The translations under genes and the position numbers were made by a program. Below the pieces are notes generated by a model, which did not search any database, was not told where the DNA came from, and saw nothing but the letters and a program-made list of their open reading frames with translations. Positions 41,501 to 49,061 of a stretch of 64,000 bases of DNA are shown here, one piece after another (position 1 is the first letter of the stretch; each line of letters begins with the position of its first letter). Origin of the DNA: Phoronis australis. Its lineage: Eukaryota; Phoronida; Phoronidae. The stretch is from assembly GCA_002633005.1 (NCBI GenBank), contig NMRA01000092.1:715116-779115 (forward strand), given 5' to 3'.

Positions 41501-44500
41501 CGCTGCTCTATCTCCAAAACCCTTTGACATACGTTCATGAAATTTGGCACATTTGTTCCATTCATGAATGGGACGGCATGTGCGAACTTTCGGACGGATC
41601 CGACTACTGGTGTGCCCCCTAGTGGCAATTTTAGTTTTTTACGCTTACCTTTGTATCTTCAAAAGTCCTGAACGGATTTTCATGAAATTTGGTATGTAGG
41701 CACCTATTAGTGAGATGACGCTATCCTGCCGTTTTCAGATGGATTCGACNACATGAAGTCACACCGAGAATGGCTGGCTTTGAAGATTGAGCTGATCACT
41801 GAATACTTTCACAATGAGTGAGTAGTTTGATACATGCAAGACTGGCAAGATTCGCTCTGAATAGCCGCAAGCAAACTTAGGGGCATCTAAGGAGTTTTGC
41901 TGCCTTCCGCACAATGGTGGTACCATTTTTACGACCCCTTTGAATATTTCTGCTTTGAAATTTGTTGTTGACTCCTCCCTTTTAACATCCTAGATTTGTT
42001 ATTGATAGCTATGGAGTGTGACTAATGAATGAAATCTCCCGTGACTGCTCTGATTAAAAAGGATGTCTTTCATTGGGAAGAGCTGATCGTTGCTGTCTAT
42101 GCTCTCTTCATAAATTACCCGTCCAATTCAGCCAACCCATTGTGCATCTCGGATCCATCAAGTATTGGATTTTGTGTGTCAATGATCCAGTGATCTTTGG
42201 ATTTGTACGTTACTGATCCAATGATCCTTGGATTTGTGTCTCTGAACCAGCATTCCTTGGATTTGTGTGTCACTGATCCAGTGATCCTTGGATTTCTAGA
42301 AAACATAATGTTCATAGTCTCTGGTTGGCATTGAAAAATTAGAGAATCACTTACTGAGAGACAAATTTGATTGGTGACTGATGTTTTGACCTGGTCCACC
42401 AAGCCTAATCCAGTCATTAATTAAGGCTTTTCAACCAGGCTGAAAAGTTTTTCACCTATTAAATTCATCCCTCAGTCAGTGATTCTCTACTTTTCCAATC
42501 TGTAGATTTGTGTATCTCTGACCTAGTGTGTATCATCAATGACAAAGGTCTAAATTTTGTAGTAAGTGAGTTTAATTTTATAGATTGTTTTCACTGTAGT
42601 TTTGCTTCTTACAGAGTATTTGACTTCCCTGAAACTGCCTTCCTGGAAGGTGCTTCATCTGAATTTTGCTTCTTACAGAGTATTTGACTTCCCTGAAGCT
42701 GTCTTCCTGGAAGGTGCTTCATCTGAATTTTGCTTCTTACAGAGTATTTGACTTCCCTGAAACTGCCTTCCTGGAAGGTGCTTTATCTGAATATTGCTTC
42801 TTACAGAGTATTTGACTACCCTGAAACTGCCTTCCTGGAAGGCGCTTCAGCTGAATTTACAGAACATTTCATGATGTCTCTGGCTAGTTCAATAATGGAC
42901 TCTGACAAAGGTAAAGTTCCATTATGAACTTCAATCAATTCATTCCCTTAATCATGTGATTGATCTATACTAGTCAGGATCTGACTGATACAAACTACAA
43001 ACTTAAACTAGTCTACAAGTTCAACTGCTGACGTGTTAACTTCTATGATGAAATTCTTTTATTTGAAGATGGGCCCTGTCAGTGAAGCATGCACTTTTTG
43101 CTTTGTTGCTATGCAATTATTCAGCTTGGTTTATTCACACGAAGACCAAGTAACTCATTTGTGAATGAAGACTCTATATGGCTGACCTTAATGAAATCAT
43201 TTCCATTTGAAAACTTCCTGTTTGTTCTCCAAAACGGTTCATTGCAGGTTTTTTGAATACTTACTTGTTTTAATAAAGTATCATGAAACATTGTGGGTGT
43301 ATCTTTCCTTAAAAGATTCAAAAACAATCCTCAGATACCAATTTTACAATGTTTTAAGATACTCTGACGTATATTCTACATTCCTTCAAAATGTATTTAT
43401 CCCTGGAAATGCAGTTCCTAAAGGAACTTGGCATGAAAAACACTTTCCGTTTCAAATTATGTCTGAACATAATGTGATTGTTGCACTTTGACCCGTTTCC
43501 TTCCAGGTCGAAGATCGTTGATGCAGATACATAACCTACTTGTGAATAACATACCATGGCTGGTCACTCAGCTGGATATCCCTCCCACTTTCCATAGCAA
43601 CGACCGTGGTGGACATGTACAAGCACCATTTAATGTCAATGTAGGCTTGCCAGCTGATAGACAGTTTAATCCACTGGAGGAGTTCAGTTTGATTGGCACC
43701 AGCAAATTTGATCACGTGGGTTCATTTTTATTTAAAAAGGATACCAATGAGAGTTGCTTATAAATTCCTGGAACAGTCTGTTGAAGTGATGACCCACTTG
43801 ACTGTGTAAATGAATTTAATTTTAGTGGAAGGAAGATGTCTGTCACAGAACGTAGTTCTTTTACAGTCCTCCTTCAGTTCAATGGTGGAATTTTATGCTA
43901 CATTATGTTGTTCGGCTATACATCATATCAAGACTTCCACTGAAATGGAGACACTGACCTTTGGTTGTTTTTTGTGTACCTGCATGTGGCTACATCATGC
44001 CGTCATCCCCGTCCATCCGGTTCGCTTGTCTGACGTGGTGTCTGGCATCTGCTGCTGTGCCTCTAAAACCCCTTGATGGATGTTTATGAAATTTTGGAGA
44101 CATGACTGGGATGGCACGAGCGAAGATTTGAACGGATTTGACTACTGCTGATTCTCCTATTGGCAATTATAGTTTTTATGTTTGCGTCTGTGTCTGCATG
44201 TGTTCCTTAATGGTTTTCTACAAAATCTGCCAAATAGGTCTCTATTAAGGAGATGATGACATTTTTTTAGTTTTTGTATAGATTTGATGTATTCTCTGCC
44301 ATCTGGTGCCCATCTGTATTGTTTTTGAATGTTTTTGGCACCTCCTCTCTATCTGCCGAACCAGTCAAACAATCTTGGAAATTGGAAAATGTGTTCCTAT
44401 TGAGAAAAGCAGAGTTGATGTTAATTTTCACACAGCCTTGACTCCAGTAGCCCCCTGTAATGGCAGTTTTTTTGTATCCACGGTTGCTTCTTGTAATTCC

Positions 44501-45076
44501 CTTGCAAGATCTTTGTTAACTTTACCGTGTACCTTCCTTTGAACATGATAATTGACAACTTTTTGGCAGATATAGCTACTGCTGTGCTCCCTAGTGACAA
44601 CTTTATTTTTTACTTTTGTTTCTTATGTCTGGAGAATCATTATGAAAGGTGACATGATTTTTTCTTTGAAGAGAGGATTGTTGACTTGCTGTCCACCACG
44701 TTATTTCAGGTTTACCATTGCTTCCTTTGGGGGAATGTTTAAAATAATGATCCTCCCTGAACTGTATGTGTTGCACGCAATGGGCACATATCAACGCTTC
44801 ACGTTTTTCTCGTTAGTAACTGCAGGATGTTTCAGCCATTTCCCAAGATGTTCACTTCAAGGTAACTATGTGTCGTTCCAGTCATCTATTCAGATGTTCA
44901 GCTGGGACTGGACGACTCTTCTGCAATCTGACCTTGGTCTGAGCGAGACGACCTTCAAGACCCTGCTGTACCATCGACACGAGTTTCAAGATGGCTCCTA
45001 TCTTCAGGAAAATGAAAAGAGGCCTGTTGAGGTGCTAAGGGCCAAGTTTGACTCCACGCCTGTTGGCCTTGTGTAA
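20590..45076 (+). CDS. KIAA0825: KIAA0825 orthologue, DUF4495 family (20 exons)
   Basis: Orthologue of human KIAA0825, whose biochemical function is unknown; human variants are linked to postaxial polydactyly. Exons (GT-AG, phases agree): 20590-20702, 21247-21418, 22592-23495, 25234-25377, 25864-26093, 26491-26753, 27227-27380, 27914-28104, 28386-28565, 29758-29889, 30034-30124, 30956-31197, 32485-32539 (second copy 33238-33292), 33909-34104, 34743-34903, 36107-36251, 41751-41817 (5' edge lost at an N), 42807-42910, 43507-43715, 44882-45076 (TAA). Total about 1,315 residues; the human protein is about 1,275. The best match to human is exons 7-9: FHEGERCSFPVQMWNY against FYEGERCSFSIQMWHY, then DLWSTCAPKMAQ, and IDITTILLCT against LDVTTILICT. 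Exon 3 (SLWEDICIRFRRYFID, LYPSSEVWARY) also aligns. No signal peptide or membrane segment is evident. Two ATGs stand in tandem (20590, 20593); an acceptor at 20571-20574 suggests an upstream 5' UTR exon. Confidence 0.9.
22592..23495 (+). CDS. KIAA0825: KIAA0825 exon 3, large 904-nt exon
   Basis: The largest exon of the gene codes for about 301 residues. It opens with LNALDKNPGCEEPLLDSL and carries the conserved SLWEDICIRFRRYF and LCTLYPSSEVWARYRSL stretches. It then has a Ser/Thr-rich linker and a last segment (LDAVVQLVSCVMRLDHHV) that aligns with human LEFLSQLIKSFMKLEKGV. The acceptor is at 22590-22591 and the donor GTAGGG at 23496. The exon starts in phase 0 and ends in phase 1, which matches exon 4 at 25234. 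Confidence 0.9.
26377..26485 (+). pseudogene. Relic duplicate of KIAA0825 exon 6
   Basis: The intron just before exon 6 repeats the exon's opening with many substitutions at an offset of about 117 bp. The shared blocks include TGAACCTG, GCYCCTCC, CATG.TAGCTGCT or CATGGCTGGCT, and CTGCCTTTATTGACA. In the frame of the exon the copy meets a TGA soon after its start (26395 region), so it cannot substitute for exon 6. It looks like a tandem exon duplication that has since decayed. Confidence 0.6.
26491..26753 (+). CDS. KIAA0825: KIAA0825 exon 6
   Basis: The exon encodes CASEIMNLLDKLLPFAMAGS onward and aligns with human KFCSDIMEKLDTMLPLALAC. The acceptor follows a pyrimidine tract at 26480-26490 and the donor is GTAATA at 26754. 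About 100 bp immediately upstream (26377-26485) is a decayed copy of the first part of this exon. Confidence 0.88.
27047..27165. mobile_element. Small MITE with GTCACTTACAAGGG termini
   Basis: GTCACTTACAAGGG at 27060-27073 and ACCCCTGTAAGTAAC at about 27140-27154 form inverted ends. Related pieces occur at 21480-21560 and at 32395-32475, where the element abuts the polypyrimidine tract of KIAA0825 exon 13. Confidence 0.6.
30268..30398. mobile_element. Hairpin MITE in a KIAA0825 intron
   Basis: The arms GAATGTTATTAACCTTGGTT and the complement of AACCTCAGCTAATAACATTC flank a centre near 30333, with CTGCG and CGCAG inside and ATATTTTT against AAAATATT. No coding content. Confidence 0.7.
32185..32297. 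mobile_element. Palindromic MITE with GTTTCATGAAA ends
   Basis: GTTTCATGAAAAGTGACTTA at the left and AGTCACTTTCATGAAAC at the right are inverted termini, with CTTAAGACAG and CTGTCTTAAG inside. The other contig version (32844-33051) is longer and resembles 10670-10810, so the element appears length-polymorphic between the overlapping contigs. Confidence 0.65.
32485..32539 (+). CDS. KIAA0825: KIAA0825 exon 13, first copy
   Basis: A 55-nt exon encoding RSGGWGVFDLNGRVGQSQQ, with acceptor TTTCAG and donor GTAGTG. It corresponds to the human segment around EEEQLWDFLYNIPVSMYV. The identical exon recurs at 33238-33292 because the surrounding 597 bp is duplicated next to an N. The exon length is not a multiple of three, so splicing both copies in would break the frame; one copy only fits. 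Confidence 0.85.
33238..33292 (+). CDS. KIAA0825: KIAA0825 exon 13, duplicate copy (likely assembly overlap)
   Basis: Same 55-nt exon, splice sites and flanks as 32485-32539, offset by 753 bp. The copies sit inside blocks 32246-32842 and 32999-33595 that differ by only a few bases, and the first block ends exactly at the N at 32843. Two overlapping contigs or two haplotypes placed in series explain this better than a real exon duplication. Confidence 0.6.
33683..33704. repeat. (GA)n microsatellite
   Basis: A short run of alternating GA in the KIAA0825 intron between exons 13 and 14. Confidence 0.9.
35622..35800. repeat. 10-bp tandem repeat ACACATGCAT(C/T)
   Basis: About 17 units of ATGCATCACAC or ATGCATTACAC in the KIAA0825 intron between exons 15 and 16. 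Each unit holds the palindrome ATGCAT. The open frames across it (His/Met/Thr/Cys-rich) are products of the repeat and not genes. Confidence 0.95.
36331..36939. mobile_element. About 610-bp element with inverted ends (GGCCYATTMCAAGAAA)
   Basis: The left end GGCCTATTCCAAGAAACTCA pairs with the right end, whose complement reads GGGCCCATTACAAGAAAACC. Several CTTAAG and CTTAGG motifs lie inside, as in the GTTTCATGAAA elements. No transposase frame is visible. Confidence 0.5.
39520..40490. repeat. Composite dispersed repeat, copy 1
   Basis: Bases 39520-39850 match the reverse complement of about 51830-52340 (shared AAATACGCARTAGATTTAGGG and GAAAAGATCCCTAC). Bases 40150-40490 match 52480-52800 in direct orientation (shared GACAACTTGTAAATGTGAAA and CCTTGGGGGCTCACATAGCC). 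One arm is therefore inverted between the copies. Confidence 0.7.
41409..41749. mobile_element. Element with a CCACATATTTATATGTGG hairpin and (CCGT)n run
   Basis: The start is a hairpin (CCCACATATTTATATGTGG), followed by about six CCGT units (41452-41477), then text such as CATGAAATTTGGCAC and GACTACTGGTGTGCCCCCTA. Degenerate relatives lie at 43970-44230 and perhaps 46688-46770. The copy is cut by the N at 41750. Confidence 0.7.
41751..41817 (+). CDS. KIAA0825: KIAA0825 exon 17, 5' edge lost at an N
   Basis: Right after the N at 41750 an open segment encodes MKSHREWLALKIELITEYF and ends at donor GTGAGT (41818). With exon 16 ending in phase 1 and exon 18 starting in the matching phase, this segment keeps the frame. 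Its acceptor is not visible, because the bases before the N belong to a dispersed repeat. Some coding sequence may be missing here. Confidence 0.7.
42160..42296. repeat. About 33-bp tandem repeat, four copies
   Basis: Units of GATCCAGTGATCCTTGGATTTGTGTGTCACT-type sequence with moderate divergence, in the KIAA0825 intron between exons 17 and 18. Confidence 0.8.
42603..42858 (+). repeat. 64-bp tandem repeat containing a 3' splice site and exon start, four copies
   Basis: Acceptor TTCTTACAG followed by AGTATTTGACT recurs with exon-start positions 42615, 42679, 42743 and 42807, an exact 64-bp spacing. Each unit carries the polypyrimidine tract, the AG and about 45 bp of the exon 18 coding start. 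The copies differ by a few bases; the last, used copy has TACCCT and GGCGCT where the others have TTCCCT and GGTGCT. Confidence 0.92.
42807..42910 (+). CDS. KIAA0825: KIAA0825 exon 18, behind four tandem acceptors
   Basis: The exon reads EVFDYPETAFLEGASAEFTE and continues to donor GTAAAG at 42911. The acceptor at 42805-42806 is the last of four copies of the same splice site. Only this copy gives an open exon: from any of the three earlier acceptors, the frame runs through the next acceptor into a TGA (…CAG AGT ATT TGA). Confidence 0.82.
43970..44230. repeat. Degenerate copy of the (CCGT)n element
   Basis: Shares CATGCCGTCATCCCCGTCC, CTCTAAAACCCCTTGATG, TTTATGAAATTTTGG and GGATTTGACTACTG with 41409-41749. 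It lies in the last intron of KIAA0825. Confidence 0.6.
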
Positions 45077-45300
45077 CACCACTCTTTGAAATGATGAGAA
45101 ATGCCATTTGTGTCAGTTTTTGTAGCTTTTACTGACTTGTGGAAGACGATGAACTTCTCCCAGACACACTTGTCTAGTGGCGCACGCACTTGTGCATTTT
45201 TATTATCAGAAGATTGATCAGTTACTTAAAATGAACATTCAGGAAGGCTTCCTATCAAGTGGCTTACGAGTAATTAGCATAATAAATTATAATGTCTAAG
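45077..45300 (+). terminator. KIAA0825 3' UTR with poly(A) signal candidate
   Basis: AATAAA stands at 45281-45286, about 205 nt after the TAA stop of KIAA0825. A second AATAAA is at 46014-46019. No transcript evidence is available to choose between them. Confidence 0.5.
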
Positions 45301-47442
45301 ATACTAACATTCTGGCCAATGACGTGTGTTCTCTATGAACAAATAGTGCCAAATAGCAAGTTACATCACTGAAATGTAATTTTCTCAGGATAACAGGGCA
45401 AATTTGTCATCTGACTTTTAGAAGGCAGTTAAGACAACTGTCGAGTGTTCACAGTTGAATTTTTAAGACAGAAGATCAGATGTCCAATCTGTCTTCTGAC
45501 CACACAGCATGTGAAAGCTCATTGTGCCAGTGTTATGAATGAGTGATGCTTGTCAACACATATACTGAAACTCTTCAGTGGTGAGTGTTTGCTAATTACT
45601 GTTATTAAGTGTCAAACAGAAAGAATTGTCGAAATTGCTGCTGGTTTTTGCATTTTTCAAAAGCTTTCTGCATTGGTATTATAGTGCTCATAATTTGGCC
45701 ATGTGATGGTCGATGACAGCTGTGCAGTGCATACAAAACTTAAATGAAGTAAAATGTCCTTCCTGTTTTTCATTGAAAAACCAGACAAAGTAGATATTAA
45801 ATGTATTACCATGTTGTGTTGTATTGAAATGTTATCCAGTGTTAAGATTGTTGTGATCATGGCTTGATATTTTGATTATGTAATGTTGGTTTTAATTACC
45901 TCACTCTGTTAGCTTAGAGATTGCCCTACAGTCGAACCTAGTTATAAGGAACATCTTGGGACCTGTTCATATTGTTCATTCTAGTTGTAGTCTGCTGTAA
46001 CCAAATTTGAGCAAATAAAAAACCATATAATGCTATTAGAGTTGGTGAAAAAAACAAATTGACTTATACTGTACATGCGTTACCTGAAGACAGTTGCATC
46101 GTAAACACCTGTGGAGGTGAATGGACCTCTAGCACCCAGAAATCATTACTCTTTAACCCTCCATTTACTCAAGTACCTGTCACATGTATCTGTGCAACCA
46201 GGCTGTGCACAAATATCAAATCAGGCAGGTGCTGGTTCGCAGTAGTCAATGAAGTGTCCATTGTGACATTGCAACCTCATGAACTAAGGTAAACTGAGAT
46301 TTGTTGAATGGAATGTTCTAAACAGTCAACTTTATAAAGTGGGTTCGTTTTAAGGTGATATGGCAGCATAAGATTTTGAAGAACTGTGGTACACTATCAT
46401 GGTGAACCACGGCACTTGCACTGACCTCTCATTGTTTTTATAGCTTATCGTTTATTGTTGTTGTCTACTGTAATTCTGTTTACATACTGCGTGTGAAAAT
46501 TTACTGTGGGTGTTGTAGTCATTGCCTGTTTACATATGGTCTTTTATTATTTATTTTGATTATTTGGTTGATATTCCATTGTTTAATTCATTCCGTCCCT
46601 CATACAATTAAGTTCAAGGCCTATTTTTGAGTTGTTGGTGATATTTTTCTTGTTCCATTTTCATGTCAAGTTATATCTGCATTTTTATGGTCCCACATTA
46701 ACCTATGTCATCACTTTCTGAGCGTCAGCGTTAGCTGATGAACGTCCAGCGTCTGCTGCTGCATGTCATTTCAATTTTTTAGTATATTAGAGATCTTTAA
46801 AGATTATCATTGACTTTAGTCTTCTTTTTAATTTTTTCAATTTCGTTTTACTTGTCACGTTCAGGCGGATATCAAATCTCAATAATTTATTAATTAATTA
46901 GTGTGAAGCGAAAACAGACAGTGATTTTATGTAGTCTCCATAAAAACATATCATATACCACGTGACCAACTATTGTGTTACCCGCCGCACGTGCTTAGGT
47001 GGTTGTTTTAACCGGAATGGTCAGACTAGCATCATGCGATCTAGCATAACTTCCGAATCAGAATCAACAGCAGCGCTTCACAGCCGATTCACATGACAAC
47101 TCTGGGCCTGTACCACCAAGCTTCATTGGAGAAATTTTGAAATCGTAATGCGACCTACTTGATAGATATCCGGGTATGCCACGGTAGTGCAATAAGAAAC
47201 GTGACAGGTAAAAAATGATATTTGATTGTTGGTGAGTGACTGGTGTTCATGAGTAGGCCTTACGAAACAGATAGTATTTTGTTCAATGGATATGTATGTG
47301 GTTTTTGAAAAGAAAAAAAATAAACGTAACTGCTTATTCTCAGTTTATATTTTTGGTGTTTTTTCACAAGCTTGTATTGGGTTTTGCGGCGTCTATGTTT
47401 TCAATGCATATTGGCAGCTGAACCTTACACGTGAATGCATTA
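45301..47442. other. Intergenic stretch, no gene seen
   Basis: AT-rich sequence with a second AATAAA (46014-46019) and a possible decayed copy of the (CCGT)n element near 46688-46770. I see no coding region that I can support. Confidence 0.5.
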
Positions 47443-48382
47443 TTGGTGGAATACACAACACTTTTCGTTGTCAACAATCTTTATTCTGTTCCGTTCGTGT
47501 CCTCGGAACTTAGTTCTTATAAGACAAACATTTGTGAATGATGGTACACCAAAGCTTTTTTAGATCGTCATATATTAGTCGATTCATGTCCGAAATTAAT
47601 TTTGAATCCTGTGCACGTCGGACCAGTTTGGCCAAAAAGGTATTTTACAAAAATGTTATGTCCAACAATTACCTCCAGGACGAACTCGCCATTAAGAAAA
47701 TCATTAGGGATAATGTTAAAGTTTGTAATCCCGATGATAACCTCGATGTCGTTATTTTTTATCGGAATGGGAAGTCCTCCAACTTCGTCATGAAAAATAA
47801 CATTTCTAAACCGAAAGCCCCAGTGTAGTGCTGTTTATGAGTCTTTAGGCCCTGTGAACGAATGTCTTCGTTCGAATGTCCAACAATGTTATCTATGCAT
47901 CTTCATAATGGCGCCATCCAAGATCATTTTCTACAAGGTCATGAACTTAAAGTCACCCGTCAAGAAATTGTGGAAAACACATCCATTCGATATACGTTGA
48001 GCACGACGTTCTGCGATTGAAATATTGGAGGTCCTTTTAATTACATTCGAGAAGTCTGTTTTGAATGAGCTGCAAACAGGGTCGCGCAGCACGCTACTTT
48101 TGTTTGCGTGACTTTCCTGTTACCCCCTTCATTTGTCATTCTTTGCACTATTTCACACCTCCCGAGTCCCACTTTTTCCTACCTTTGCTCTGTGGTGATA
48201 CTACTGCGTCTTTTTATTTCCACTTGGGAATGATCAAGTGTGTTTTGAAATAACGTGTCTTTTAATCATGTCTTTTGGTCAGTTGCTTTGCCAATGTTCT
48301 GTTTGGTGTCGAAGTTTGTTCCGAGGATACGAACGGAACGGAATAAAAATTGTTAACAACGACAAGTGTTGTGTATTCAACC
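47443..48382. mobile_element. Retroelement relic flanked by about 67-bp inverted repeats
   Basis: 47443-47509 (GGAATACACAACACTT, CGTTGTCAACAATC, CCGTTCGTGTCCTCGGAAC) matches the reverse complement of 48318-48382 with few changes. The repeats bracket the protein remnant at 47580-48111. Penelope-like elements are known to carry LTR-like flanks in either orientation, which fits. Confidence 0.65.
47580..48111 (+). pseudogene. C-terminal remnant of a Penelope-like (GIY-YIG-type) retroelement protein
   Basis: Three plus-strand frames in series carry pieces that resemble the C-terminal part of invertebrate reverse transcriptase/GIY-YIG proteins. The first is DVVIFYRNGKSSNFVMKNN (47743-47799 region), the second MHLHNGAIQDHF with VTRQEIVENTSI (about 47900-47990), the third RSAIEILEVLLITFEKSVL then LQTGSRSTLLLFA and TGA at 48109-48111. 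The frame changes and the internal loss around the expected VVYxFTCP motif show that it is dead. The polymerase domain is absent. The family call is from recalled similarity and could be another GIY-YIG-bearing retroelement. Confidence 0.65.
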
Positions 48383-48637
48383 AAGACGCTTCCGAGGTGC
48401 AGTTAGTTCATGCATTACAGATTATACAAAAGGTGACGGGCATTTGCGTGGGATGGCGTTGAAATGCAGTGACTCGACTATAGACATAGAGACCCTATAT
48501 CTATGGTCTCGACAACTCGCTATGGAAATTGTTTTTGTAGTACAAACAGCACAGTGTGCGTCTTTGATCAAATTATGTACTTTTCAACGATGGTCTAAAT
48601 TTTATCATGATGTTTGTTGTAGCTTATGTCAAAGCTT

Positions 48638-48860
48638 TCAAAATGTTTTTTGATACTTGACTAAGTTTTGCAGAGACTCTTCAGTTAAGTCCTGCATACC
48701 TTGTACAAACTGGTGGTCCTTTGAGAAGAGTTCCTTGAAATTCCAGCGACTGTTGCCTGAAGCCTTATTTAGGGTGTTTTCGAGAATTCTGGATACATGG
48801 TTAGCGTCCCACACGAAACAGAGACCCATGATGAAGCCGCGGTACCCCGGAACAAAACTT
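48638..48860 (-). CDS. Probable last exon with a CIMIP2/FAM166-like PGYxGF motif
   Basis: On the minus strand the frame reads SSFVPGYRGFIMGLCFVW, continues through NHVSRILENTLNKASG and ends QNLVKYQKTF with a TGA at 48638. The pattern (S)xxxPGYxGFxxxxxF[IVW]xxN resembles the repeated motif of the CIMIP2 (FAM166) ciliary microtubule inner proteins. The frame is closed upstream by a TAA at 48869-48871, so the segment would be entered by splicing (possible AG at about 48858). The acceptor is poor and no earlier exon was found. It could be a real terminal exon or a relic. Confidence 0.4.
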
Positions 48861-49061
48861 GAATTTTTTTAGTGAGCAAGACCTCTGGTAGCTATTATTA
48901 AGTCGTGTGCTTGTGATCAAATTAGATGTGTATCAACAAAACGCGCTAATTATGATAATGAATATATTTAAGAAATACTCCAGTACATGCAGATAGCTGG
49001 ATGTCTGTATGTATGATTACTTTGAATAGATATTAAACTTTAAAAGTCCGGGCTGTTGTTA

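Larger units (their letters stand above)
36252..41750. other. Largest KIAA0825 intron (5.5 kb), repeat-filled
   Basis: The intron between exons 16 and 17 holds the inverted-end element at 36331-36939, the composite repeat at 39520-40490 and the (CCGT)n element at 41409-41749, then the N. I see no conserved coding segment in 37000-39500 or 40500-41400. Confidence 0.6.

Noticed and set aside
41124-41540. 138-codon plus-strand frame
   Set aside because: It runs into the (CCGT)n element, has biased composition, lies in an intron and has no recognisable motif.
26100-45000. CCDC142 as the identity of the plus-strand gene
   Set aside because: Considered first, but the GERCSF…QMW, DLWST…PK and DITTILLCT stretches match KIAA0825 closely and in order.
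46720-46760. Hammerhead-ribozyme-like CTGATGA near the retroelement
   Set aside because: The partner core (GAAA with paired stems) is not found at a suitable distance, and the site lies in a decayed (CCGT)n-element copy.
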